From: Oscillospiraceae bacterium
GTDB taxonomy: Bacteria; Bacillota; Clostridia; Oscillospirales; Oscillospiraceae
Length of the DNA: 32,205 nt
Assembly: GCA_009781515.1 (NCBI GenBank)
Contig: WQXY01000025.1
Coordinates: 1-32,205, forward strand
Reading direction: 5' to 3'
Shown: positions 1 to 6,910 of the stretch, one piece after another
Numbering within the stretch: position 1 is the stretch's first letter
How the letters are laid out: every line of letters begins with the position of its first letter
The notes under the pieces: generated by a model
Told to the model about the DNA's origin: nothing
What the model saw: the letters and a program-made list of their open reading frames with translations, nothing else
The model's database searches: none
Position numbers and translations under genes: made by a program

Positions 1-204
1 GTCAACCATTCGTGGTTTCCCGGCAAGTTTGTCCTTGAAGAAGTCGACCGTCCCGGCACATTCGGCAAAAGTGTCCTGATGGCAGGGCTTACATCAGGCT
101 GGGCTGATGTAGCGGAATATGCCACGTCCAATCTCAATCAGCTCATGGATCAGGTAGCAAATGAGCTATGGCGACTGTTCGGCAGCCACTTAAAAGAGCA
201 ATAG
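1..204 (+). CDS. C-terminal fragment of an unidentified protein
   Basis: An open frame runs from the first base of the window to a TAG at 202-204 and encodes the last 67 residues of a protein (begins VNHSWFPGK, ends LFGSHLKEQ). It is followed after 7 nt by the ABC transporter gene, and the GGGAG ribosome binding site of that gene starts at the stop codon, so the two are probably co-transcribed. The visible part has no transmembrane segment and I recognise no motif in it. The 5' end lies outside the window, so neither family nor length can be given. Confidence 0.6.
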   Translation, partial: VNHSWFPGKFVLEEVDRPGTFGKSVLMAGLTSGWADVAEYATSNLNQLMDQVANELWRLFGSHLKEQ

Positions 205-211
205 GGAGTAT

Positions 212-1186
212 ATGATAACACTACAAAACATCAGTAAATCCTTTCGTGTAGCGAAACGTCAAACAGGTCTCGGCAATGCGGCCCGGGCCTTATTTTCGCG
301 TGAGTACAAAAAAGTACAGGCACTTGATAATGTCAGCTTCACTATAAACGAGGGCGAAATGGTCGGTTATATCGGACCAAACGGGGCGGGCAAAAGCACA
401 ACTATTAAAGTTATGTGCGGTATCCTCACCCCCGACTCGGGCGAGTGCAAAATAAACGGACGCACCCCATGGAAAGAACGTAAATCTCATGTGCGTGATA
501 TCGGGGTTGTTTTCGGACAACGCAGTCAGCTTTGGTGGGATGTCCCCGTTATCGACAGCTTTGAGCTTATTCGGGATATTTACAAGGTAAATTCAAACGA
601 ATATCAAAAAACCCTTGATACTCTCACAGAACTTCTCGATTTGGGCGAAATAATCAAAACACCGACACGCAGCTTGAGCCTCGGACAGCGTATGCGATGC
701 GAAATAGTGGCTTCACTCTTACATAATCCGAAAATCCTTTTCCTTGACGAGCCGACAATCGGACTTGATGCCGTTTCAAAAATAGCAGTTCGGCAGTTTA
801 TCAAAAACTTAAATGCCGAAATGAAAACAACCGTTATTCTCACCACCCATGATATGCAAGATATCGAGGCTCTTACAGAGCGGATACTTCTTATCGGCAA
901 AGGTCGTATTTTGCTTGACGGAAGCCTGACGGAGCTTCAAAAGAGGTTTTCCTGCGAAAAAACACTTATTGTTGATTATAACGGGCAAATGCCCAAATTA
1001 AGCGATAATATGACGCCCGTTGAGTTGAAAGAAGGGCGTTTGACAGTAACTTTCGACCCAACAAAACTTTCTGTTTCAGATGCAATCGCCTATATATCAA
1101 ATCAGGTTGAGGTTGCTGATATATCTGTCGTGAGTATCAGTGCCGAACAAATGGTTGCGGCACTTTATGAGGAGCATAAGATATGA
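212..1186 (+). CDS. ABC-2-type exporter, ATP-binding subunit
   Basis: Nucleotide-binding subunit of an ABC exporter, 324 aa, cytoplasmic. The order of motifs is complete: Walker A GPNGAGKST at residues 55-63, signature LSLGQRMR at about 155-162, Walker B ILFLDEP at about 175-181, and the H-loop TTHD near 215. The long N-terminal stretch before Walker A and the roughly 100-residue C-terminal extension after the H-loop match the family whose partner permeases are of the ABC2_membrane_6/DUF990 type. The start ATG follows GGGAG at 204-208. The stop overlaps the start of the next gene by 4 nt (ATGA), so translation is coupled to the two permeases. The substrate is unknown; bacterial relatives are usually annotated only as multidrug or antibiotic-type exporters. 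Family assignment is firm, substrate is not. Confidence 0.93.
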   Translation: MITLQNISKSFRVAKRQTGLGNAARALFSREYKKVQALDNVSFTINEGEMVGYIGPNGAGKSTTIKVMCGILTPDSGECKINGRTPWKERKSHVRDIGVVFGQRSQLWWDVPVIDSFELIRDIYKVNSNEYQKTLDTLTELLDLGEIIKTPTRSLSLGQRMRCEIVASLLHNPKILFLDEPTIGLDAVSKIAVRQFIKNLNAEMKTTVILTTHDMQDIEALTERILLIGKGRILLDGSLTELQKRFSCEKTLIVDYNGQMPKLSDNMTPVELKEGRLTVTFDPTKLSVSDAIAYISNQVEVADISVVSISAEQMVAALYEEHKI

Positions 1187-1986
1187 GTGCATATCTTGCT
1201 TTATTTCGTATAAGGTTTTCTGCGGGATTGCAGTACCGTGCGGCGGCGCTTGGCGGCATTGCAACTCAATTTGCATGGGGTTTTATGCTAATATTGCAGT
1301 TTGCTGCTTTTTATCGCACAAATCCCGATGCTTTTCCTATGACGCCTTCACAAATTGCATCATATATTTGGATGCAGCAGGCACTTCTCGCACTTTTTAT
1401 GACATGGTTCGTTGAACATGACATACTTTCATCAATTACAAGCGGTTCTATTGCATATGAGCTTGCACGACCGATGAACCTGTACAACCGTTGGTTTTGT
1501 CAGGCAACAGCCAACAGGGTTGTAAAAGCCACACTTCGCTTCGTGCCTATTTTGCTTATAGCTTTCCTGCTCCCCGAGCCGTTTAGAATGACTCTGCCCG
1601 AAAACCTCGAGCAGCTCTCATTTTTCCTCGTTTCAACAGTTCTTGCTTTATGTGTTGTTGTTGCTTTTTCCATGTTTATCTATACCACCGTTTTTTACAC
1701 GCTTTCCTCAGCGGGGGTAAGGCTTGTCGCTTCTGTCCTTGCGGATTTTTTCGCAGGTGCAATCATTCCTCTGCCGTTTTTCCCCGACGGCGTACGGCAG
1801 GTTGTTGAACTATTACCGTTTGCCGCAATGCAAAACATGCCGCTGCGTATTTACAGCGGCAGCATCACAGGCTCAGATGTTCTATGGGGATTGGGATTAC
1901 AGGCATTTTGGCTGATAACCTTAGTAATACTCGGCAAACTTGCCATGAGAAAAGCACTGACCAAAGTAATCGTACAGGGTGGTTAA
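1183..1986 (+). CDS. ABC-2-type exporter permease, subunit 1
   Basis: Integral membrane protein of 267 aa with about six hydrophobic segments (for example around residues 25-45, 60-80, 115-130, 145-170, 180-200 and 235-252). It is the first of two paralogous-looking permeases directly downstream of the ATPase, which is the arrangement of ABC2_membrane_6/DUF990 transporters (one ATPase with two different permeases forming the pore). Its start overlaps the ATPase stop by 4 nt. No signal peptide is needed because the first helix anchors it. The substrate cannot be inferred. Confidence 0.88.
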   Translation: MSAYLALFRIRFSAGLQYRAAALGGIATQFAWGFMLILQFAAFYRTNPDAFPMTPSQIASYIWMQQALLALFMTWFVEHDILSSITSGSIAYELARPMNLYNRWFCQATANRVVKATLRFVPILLIAFLLPEPFRMTLPENLEQLSFFLVSTVLALCVVVAFSMFIYTTVFYTLSSAGVRLVASVLADFFAGAIIPLPFFPDGVRQVVELLPFAAMQNMPLRIYSGSITGSDVLWGLGLQAFWLITLVILGKLAMRKALTKVIVQGG

Positions 1987-1992
1987 TACTAT

Positions 1993-2769
1993 ATGAAACT
2001 CTATGGAAAATTTTTCTCTATTCACTTAAGATGTCAAATGCAGTACAAGGCTTCATTTTTTATGACGTCACTTGGACAGTTTCTTGTGTCTTTCTCTTTG
2101 CTGTTGGGTATTTTCTTCATGTTTCTCAGGTTTAATACCGTTGAAGGCTTCACATTTGAGCAGGTTCTTTTATGCAGTGCTGTCATTTTGTTTACATATT
2201 CAATCGCCGAGTGCTTTGGCAGGGGTTTTGATGCTTTTCCCATGATGATTGGAAACGGTGAGTTTGACCGTGCATTAGTACGTCCGAGAAGTGAGGTTTT
2301 CTTGGTTCTTGCTTCAAAAATGGAATTTTCGCGCATAGGCCGCTTACTGCAGGCTATTGCACTTTTTTGTTATGCAATACCAACGAGTGGAATAGATTGG
2401 TCTGCCGATAAAGTGCTGACGCTTTTTCTGATGATTTCCTGCGGTGTGGTTATATTTTTTGGATTATTTGTTATATATGCTGCAATTTCGTTTTTTACTA
2501 TTGAGGGCATTGAAGTTATGAATATTGTGACCGACGGGGGACGCGAGTTCGGAGCATATCCTTTTTCCATATACGGCAATGAGGTTCTCAAAATTCTGAC
2601 ATATGTCATTCCGCTTGCTTTGTTCCAGTATTATCCGCTTTTATACCTCATCGGTGTGCGCGATAATCCTTTATATATATTTACGCCACTAATCGGACTG
2701 TTATTTCTTATCCCATGCTATGGACTATGGCGGTTTGGACTTCGTAAATATAAATCGACAGGCTCTTAA
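1993..2769 (+). CDS. ABC-2-type exporter permease, subunit 2
   Basis: Second permease of the same exporter, 258 aa, with six hydrophobic segments (about residues 22-45, 55-72, 110-130, 142-165, 200-220 and 230-248). A conserved-looking loop 'FDAFPMMIGNGEFDRALVRP' near residues 78-97 resembles the segment 'SGSIAYELARPMN' of subunit 1, consistent with a diverged pair in the DUF990 group. It begins 6 nt after subunit 1 ends, so it is the last gene of a three- or four-gene operon. A short hairpin at 2840-2854 downstream may mark the end of the transcript. Confidence 0.88.
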   Translation: MKLYGKFFSIHLRCQMQYKASFFMTSLGQFLVSFSLLLGIFFMFLRFNTVEGFTFEQVLLCSAVILFTYSIAECFGRGFDAFPMMIGNGEFDRALVRPRSEVFLVLASKMEFSRIGRLLQAIALFCYAIPTSGIDWSADKVLTLFLMISCGVVIFFGLFVIYAAISFFTIEGIEVMNIVTDGGREFGAYPFSIYGNEVLKILTYVIPLALFQYYPLLYLIGVRDNPLYIFTPLIGLLFLIPCYGLWRFGLRKYKSTGS

Positions 2770-2839
2770 GTGTATACATAAGCCGGGTATTTTGATATAC
2801 TACTTATCAGCAGCTGCACTCATTGCATTATCAATGATT

Positions 2840-2854
2840 TGACCGTTTCGGTCA
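2840..2854. terminator. Short hairpin after the ABC exporter operon
   Basis: TGACCG and CGGTCA form a perfect 6-bp stem around a TTT loop, 70 nt after the last permease gene and just before the GH5 ribosome binding site. No clear U-run follows (GTTCTAATTA), so it is either a weak terminator or a leader hairpin of the GH5 gene. Confidence 0.3.
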
Positions 2855-2876
2855 GTTCTAATTAGTGGAGGTTTTA

Positions 2877-3869
2877 ATGAAAAAATACGGATTTAACATG
2901 CTTTGGATGTTTTACTACAGCGGTAAAAAACCCGCAAAACCGGATAAAAAGCAACTGGATTTTATCGCAAAAAAAGGATTTAACTATATAAGGGTTCCGC
3001 TCGATTACAGATTTTGGACAAAGGATTTTGATTATTTTAATCCCGACGAGAGTGTCTTTGATAACTTGGATGCATATTTAACAGCGTGCAGGGAGCGAGG
3101 CTTACACATGAGCCTTAATATGCACCGTGCTCCCGGCTACTGCATTAACAACAGAACTATAGAAAAGCACAACCTGTGGAAAGATAAGGAAGCACAGGAT
3201 GCATTTGTATTTTTGTGGGAACACTTTACCAAAAGATATAAAGGTATTTCGTCCGATGTGCTGAGCTTTGATTTGCTCAATGAGCCGCCAAATGTCGGCG
3301 AGGACGGTTTTACACGTAAACGTCACGAAAAAGTCATGCGGCGTACCATAGGTGCAATACGCAAAGCAGACCCGCAGCGTCTGCTTATATTAAACGGCAT
3401 CGGCGGCGGTGGCACAGCAATCCCGGAGCTTGCTGACACAGGCGTCATACACAGCGGCAGGGGTTATGCTCCGTATACTGTCAGCCACTATCAGGCGGGC
3501 TGGGCGCAAACAGATGACAGCTACGTCTGGAAGAAACCGGAGTACCCCGGTTTGTCCGACGGCGAAATGTGGGATAATGCCAAGCTTCGCGAGTATTACA
3601 AGCCGTGGCTTGAGGTTGAAAAAAGCGGCACGCAAATACATATCGGCGAGTTTGGCTGCTACAATAAAACCCCCAATGACGTTGCTCTAAGCTGGCTCTC
3701 TGATTTGCTCGGTCTTTTCCGTGAGTATAAGTGGGGCTACGCACTTTGGAACTTCAAGGGCACATTTGGAATTGTCGACCACGGCAGACCGGGAGCGAAA
3801 TTCGAGGATATGGACGGCTTCAAGGTCGACCGCGACCTGCTCGAACTGCTGATTAACAATCGGGTTTAA
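2877..3869 (+). CDS. Glycoside hydrolase family 5, cytoplasmic
   Basis: Retaining endo-glucanase/mannanase-type hydrolase of clan GH-A, 330 aa. The two catalytic glutamates are visible: acid/base E136 in FDLLNEP and nucleophile E258 in IHIGEFG. Other GH5 landmarks are the strand YIRVPLDYRFW at 38-48, NMHRAPG at 81-87 (His/Arg of the active site) and the aromatic WGYALWNFKG near 286-295. There is no signal peptide, transmembrane segment or carbohydrate-binding module, so the enzyme should act inside the cell on imported oligosaccharides. A GTG at 2865 would extend the protein by four residues, but GTGGAGG at 2865-2871 is the ribosome binding site for the ATG at 2877. The next gene, a lipoprotein substrate-binding protein, may be its functional partner. 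The exact sugar substrate is not resolvable. Confidence 0.9.
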   Translation: MKKYGFNMLWMFYYSGKKPAKPDKKQLDFIAKKGFNYIRVPLDYRFWTKDFDYFNPDESVFDNLDAYLTACRERGLHMSLNMHRAPGYCINNRTIEKHNLWKDKEAQDAFVFLWEHFTKRYKGISSDVLSFDLLNEPPNVGEDGFTRKRHEKVMRRTIGAIRKADPQRLLILNGIGGGGTAIPELADTGVIHSGRGYAPYTVSHYQAGWAQTDDSYVWKKPEYPGLSDGEMWDNAKLREYYKPWLEVEKSGTQIHIGEFGCYNKTPNDVALSWLSDLLGLFREYKWGYALWNFKGTFGIVDHGRPGAKFEDMDGFKVDRDLLELLINNRV

Positions 3870-3899
3870 TGCTGTAAAAACCGAAGATTTGGATATGTT

Positions 3900-5249
3900 A
3901 TGAAAAAAACTACATTGATTTGCTTTTTTATTTCTCTTTGCTTAATTCTTATTTCATGCAGCAATAATGCACATGATGGTGCAATAGATGATTTAACAGA
4001 CAATCCCGGCAAACCGGAAAATAACAGTAAAGATAATTCATCTGAAAAAACTATTACATTGGGTGGTATGTATTTATCCGATAATTTATTGCGAGAAGTT
4101 AAAGCGTTTAACGAAAAAAGTGAAACGCTTAGAATTCAGGTTATCAATTACTTTGAAGAAGCAGAATATGATTGGGCTGCGGCAGAAATGCGTTTGCATA
4201 CAGAGCTGATTGCCGGTAAGGGACCTGATATATTGGTAGATTTTGGTTCCCGCTACACAAACAACAAGCTGTTTGTAGACTTATATCCGTTTATTGATAA
4301 CGATAATGAGCTTGAGCGGTCTGATTTTTTCCCGAATGTTCTAAGTGCCTTTGAAGGAACCGACGGGGCGCTCAGATTTGTTGCAGATAGGTTTGTAATT
4401 CAAACTATGATTGGAATTACGGAGGATTTAGCTTTTATTAATTCATGGACTCCACATGATTTACTTGGCATCTTGGATGACCTCAAGCATATGCAGGCAC
4501 CGCTCGGTCAATATATGGACAGAGAAGGTTTCGTAAAAACCATGATTGCATTTTCAGGTGATGAGTTTATTAATTGGGAACAGTATAAGGCAAATTTAGA
4601 CTCTGATGAATTCATACGCATATTGGAAGCTTCACGCAGTTTACCTAATCATATTATTTCCGATGACGATACAAGCGAATTTACAAGGTTGCGTCGCGGT
4701 GAGCACCTTGTATCTTTTGCGCTTGTTTATACTCCGCGAAGATATCAGGAGTTTGTTGTTGCACTGGGAGATATCCGTGCAATAGGAGTTCCGACATCAC
4801 AAGGCGGCTCTGATATTATTGTTCCGTACAACGAAACCTTAGGAATAACCGCATCTTCCGAACATAAAGAAGAAGCGTGGTCGTTTATACGCCGGGTCTT
4901 AATGTCACCATACCGGACCGGTTCTGTAAATCTTTCAGAGGTTTTTAGTGACGGTTTTCCCATGCGTATTGAGTTATACGATGAATTGATTGCGGAAACC
5001 ATGAGTAGCACTGCTGCTCCCGCCACGGTCGAAGGTCCTTTACTGCTTGGCGAAATGACACAAACCGAAGCAGATGATTTGCGTGCAATTATAGAAAATG
5101 CAAAACCTGTTGGTCAATGGCTCGATATTGATATATGGCGTCACTTGGAAGGCGACATGAACACCTTCTACTCAGGCGGAAAAACAGCAACAGAAACAGC
5201 TAAATTAATGCAGTTTCGTATTCAAACATATTTAGACGAACTAAGTTAA
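3900..5249 (+). CDS. ABC-type substrate-binding lipoprotein (sugar type), orphan
   Basis: Secreted lipoprotein of 449 aa. Residues 1-20 form a lipoprotein signal peptide with lipobox LISC and the modified cysteine at position 20, followed by an Asn/Asp/Ser-rich linker to about residue 50. The rest resembles the periplasmic-binding-protein fold of extracellular solute-binding family 1: 'LIAGKGPDILV' near 107-117 and 'SSEHKEEAWSFIRRVL' near 316-331 are typical positions of this fold. It starts 30 nt after the GH5 gene, which fits capture of oligosaccharides. No importer permeases or ATPase sit nearby, so it must use components encoded elsewhere or act as a sensor or scavenger. The Shine-Dalgarno signal is weak. 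The gene appears more AT-rich than the GH5 gene. Confidence 0.85.
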   Translation: MKKTTLICFFISLCLILISCSNNAHDGAIDDLTDNPGKPENNSKDNSSEKTITLGGMYLSDNLLREVKAFNEKSETLRIQVINYFEEAEYDWAAAEMRLHTELIAGKGPDILVDFGSRYTNNKLFVDLYPFIDNDNELERSDFFPNVLSAFEGTDGALRFVADRFVIQTMIGITEDLAFINSWTPHDLLGILDDLKHMQAPLGQYMDREGFVKTMIAFSGDEFINWEQYKANLDSDEFIRILEASRSLPNHIISDDDTSEFTRLRRGEHLVSFALVYTPRRYQEFVVALGDIRAIGVPTSQGGSDIIVPYNETLGITASSEHKEEAWSFIRRVLMSPYRTGSVNLSEVFSDGFPMRIELYDELIAETMSSTAAPATVEGPLLLGEMTQTEADDLRAIIENAKPVGQWLDIDIWRHLEGDMNTFYSGGKTATETAKLMQFRIQTYLDELS

Positions 5250-5347
5250 CTTAACACGAGCGTTTAATTAGAGTATCTATGTAATGGAAGTGCAATAAAT
5301 GTAGAAATACCAGTGCAATTTCGCCATAATGTGAGGCAAATAAATTA

Positions 5348-5377
5348 TGGACATTGAGGCTGTTTTAAGAGTATAAT
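5348..5377 (+). promoter_or_regulatory. Sigma-A-type promoter for the small hydrophobic ORF
   Basis: TGGACA at 5348-5353 and a perfect TATAAT at 5372-5377 are separated by 18 nt. Transcription would start near 5384, giving a roughly 50-nt leader before the AGAGGAGGGG ribosome binding site of the small ORF at 5435. Confidence 0.65.
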
Positions 5378-5434
5378 ATTTATGTTGTCGCCACTCCACT
5401 CTGGCAAATCTACAACAGAGAGGAGGGGATAAAA

Positions 5435-5530
5435 ATCGCCTTATCACTCATAGAAACTATCATTGCAAGTATAGTTGCCTATTATATTTGCAAGTGGCTT
5501 AATGATAGGTTCTTCAGCGACAACGATTAG
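5435..5530 (+). CDS. Small hydrophobic peptide, candidate type I toxin
   Basis: A 31-residue frame ends in TAG at 5528-5530. It has a strong ribosome binding site (AGAGGAGGGG at 5419-5428), a hydrophobic stretch (LSLIETIIASIVAYYI) and a charged tail (CKWLNDRFFSDND). This one-helix design with the YYICKWL-N/D motif is what I know from the small membrane-acting toxins of type I toxin-antitoxin loci in Clostridia. It is bracketed by a promoter upstream, a 13-bp hairpin downstream and a strong opposing promoter at 5610-5639 that would make an antisense RNA. Oddity: the codon at the expected distance from the ribosome binding site is ATC (5435), preceded in frame by ATA; no ATG, GTG or TTG lies in frame. 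The gene may therefore use a rare start, be silenced by a start-codon mutation, or carry a sequence error. Confidence 0.5.
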   Translation: MALSLIETIIASIVAYYICKWLNDRFFSDND

Positions 5531-5537
5531 CCACACA

Positions 5538-5569
5538 GAAGACCCCGATGCTGACACATCGGGGTCTTC
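5538..5569. terminator. 13-bp perfect hairpin between toxin ORF and antisense promoter
   Basis: GAAGACCCCGATG at 5538-5550 and CATCGGGGTCTTC at 5557-5569 are exact reverse complements around the loop CTGACA. It lies 8 nt after the small ORF. Neither strand has a classic long U-run after it, so it may act as a bidirectional terminator and/or as the structured region where sense and antisense RNAs first pair. Confidence 0.65.
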
Positions 5570-5609
5570 GATAGGGATAAAATCGCTCTTATCACTTTGC
5601 CTTGCTTGC

Positions 5610-5639
5610 AGTATAGCATATTCCATAAATAACTGTCAA
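5610..5639 (-). promoter_or_regulatory. Strong antisense promoter facing the small ORF
   Basis: On the minus strand, consensus TTGACA (complement of 5634-5639) and TATACT (complement of 5610-5615) are 18 nt apart. The start would be near 5603 and the RNA would run through the 13-bp hairpin and into the 3' part of the small hydrophobic ORF. No open frame begins downstream of it, so the expected product is a non-coding antisense RNA, the antitoxin in a type I arrangement. Confidence 0.6.
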
Positions 5640-5715
5640 CAGTGATTTTGTGTCCGCCGGTGCGGCAACCTGCCGCCCCTCCTCACAACATTTTATCCGG
5701 ACAGCAAAATCACTG
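5640..5715. repeat. Imperfect inverted repeat inside the lipoprotein remnant
   Basis: CAGTGATTTTGTGTCCG at 5640-5656 pairs with CGGACAGCAAAATCACTG at 5698-5715, with a single bulged base. The 41-nt interior contains the phrase GGCAACCTGCCGCCCCT, related to GGCAGGTTGCCGCCCCT at 6957-6973. This may be a miniature inverted-repeat insertion or an inverted duplication of the lipoprotein coding sequence. No target-site duplication is evident. Confidence 0.5.
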
Positions 5716-5837
5716 CATTCCCACGTCCCAATCAATTTATTTCTCTCATCACATGATACGAGCACTATTAACAACAAAGTTGCTACAAACAATAATAATA
5801 AACTTTTTTCATGAACTCTCTCTTTCCGTGTTTCTTT

Positions 5838-6449
5838 TTAATAATTAAATATCAAGGGTAGGGTCAAATCTTCATGGCCTCGCCGTATAGTTATAGTTGT
5901 TGTATCTCCTATATGGTATGAAGAAAGCACATTATATAACTCACTGACTAAACGAATTTTAGTTCCCCCAAGGTCAGTTATAATGTCAGCAACCGTTAAA
6001 CCTGCTGTTGCTGCTACTGAATTTGGAGCTATAGATTTAATTCGTACTCCTACGACAGGAAATTCAACATTTTCTGTTTTAATCCCTATGTCTGTAACAG
6101 AGGGACTGACAGGTGTTACAGTTGATTGATCGTGACTTTTTGGCGACATTCCCGCGTTTGCAACCGAGAATTCGGCAGGCGCTGAAGTTGATTGGCTATA
6201 ACCCGACGGCGACATCACTCTTGCGATTTTAAGTAGTTCATGTGTGTTTTCAATGAGTTCTCCAAAACCCGCTAAAACCAAATTAGATAGCCACGCAAAA
6301 AAACTACCACCAATTGCAATACCTAAAAATACTAAAAAGTTGTTGCTTGCGGCAGCCATAACTAACCCAATTATGAAAGCAGCGACAGCCATTATGATAG
6401 TAAGAATTTGTGCCAAATAAAGTATTTTCTTTCCCGCATTTTTGTACAT
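5838..6449 (-). CDS. Two-helix membrane protein with C-terminal PDZ domain
   Basis: Membrane protein of 203 aa. Two transmembrane helices lie at about residues 10-33 and 38-62 and end in the phrase LAGFGELIENTHELL, a two-helix module I have seen in small Clostridia membrane proteins. A low-complexity Ser/Pro/Thr linker follows (about 79-130), then a PDZ domain at about 133-200 (GVRIKSIAPNSVAATAGL, DIITDLGGTKI, ITIRRGHEDL). PDZ domains with this IAPNSVAATAGL loop usually bind C-terminal peptides in HtrA-, RseP- or SpoIVB-type proteases, but no protease domain is present. It may be an adaptor or a decoy. The start ATG is preceded by GGAGGG. A broken small lipoprotein gene follows 25 nt downstream on the same strand. 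The 5' leader is rich in hairpins. Confidence 0.75.
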   Translation of the reverse strand: MYKNAGKKILYLAQILTIIMAVAAFIIGLVMAAASNNFLVFLGIAIGGSFFAWLSNLVLAGFGELIENTHELLKIARVMSPSGYSQSTSAPAEFSVANAGMSPKSHDQSTVTPVSPSVTDIGIKTENVEFPVVGVRIKSIAPNSVAATAGLTVADIITDLGGTKIRLVSELYNVLSSYHIGDTTTITIRRGHEDLTLPLIFNY

Positions 6450-6695
6450 GATAAACCCTCCAAATTTTTTACTTATCTTACTGAGTTATATTCCTCGGAG
6501 TACTTCCCCGTCGGGGCGTGCGCACAAGCCCCGACGAGTTTGCTCCGAGAAACGAAAAATGCCGTGTACAGAGCGAATATACTCGCTTTACATACACAGC
6601 ACATTTTTATTGTGCCACACTGCCAATCATGTAATACTTGCAGTTATAAAGTATCGCTTGCGATACTGCGCAAATAATTATATACTTATCGGCAC

Positions 6696-6821
6696 GGTGT
6701 TGCTTTGCAATTGTGTATGTGGTGTCTCACATATGCAGGGTGAGGAGTGGTAACAACACTTCTCACCTGCCGCCACAAAAGTGGCGAGGCACTAATCGTT
6801 TCCTGTGGTAGATTATATATT
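6696..6821 (+). repeat. Long dispersed repeat, copy A
   Basis: This roughly 125-bp stretch is clearly similar to the reverse complement of 31957-32081. Shared blocks in order are GGTGTTGCTT, GCAATTGTGTA, CAGGG-GAGG-GTG, CCTGCCGCCACAAA, GTGGCGAGGCACT, TCGTTTCCT and GATTATATA. The block GCCGCCAC-AAAA-GTGGCG forms a hairpin. It encodes nothing convincing. Confidence 0.75.
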
Positions 6822-6871
6822 ATGCAATCATGATAAATCAAGAGTTTTATCATGATTTTGAGATTTTATTT

Positions 6872-6910
6872 CTGGATTGCCACGTCGCACCATGTGCTCC
6901 TCGCAATGAC
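6872..6910 (+). repeat. Short dispersed palindromic repeat (CTGGATTGCCACGTCGC type)
   Basis: CTGGATTGCCACGTCGC, a variable centre, then CTCCTCGCAATGAC. Related copies lie at 10444-10499 (reverse orientation, ends GCGACGTGGCAATCCAG) and 10528-10556 (CTGGATCGCCACG to CGCGATGAC). This is a dispersed repeat of the type that accumulates between genes in many bacterial genomes. Confidence 0.75.

Larger units (their letters stand above)
5592..5812 (-). pseudogene. Small lipoprotein gene, frameshifted in an A-tract and disrupted
   Basis: An ATG at 5810-5812 (minus strand), 25 nt after the PDZ gene stop, starts ATG-AAAAAA-G and then runs into a stop after nine codons (MKKVYYYCL). One extra A in the six-A tract (5804-5809) would give MKKSLLLLFVATLL and then LIVLVSC, a textbook lipoprotein signal peptide with a lipobox cysteine, followed by DERNKLIGTWECSD. 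The downstream frame is also readable from a TTG at 5790-5792. The C-terminal half overlaps an inverted repeat (5640-5715) and the antisense promoter, so it is probably not the native end. The gene is likely decayed, phase-variable through the A-tract, or affected by a sequencing error in the homopolymer. Confidence 0.5.

Noticed and set aside
2865..2876. GTG at 2865 as the GH5 start
   Set aside because: This GTG is part of the GTGGAGG ribosome binding site for the ATG at 2877.
6408..6753. Two open frames in the region upstream of the PDZ gene
   Set aside because: They run through palindromes and the dispersed repeat, lack ribosome binding sites and have no family features.
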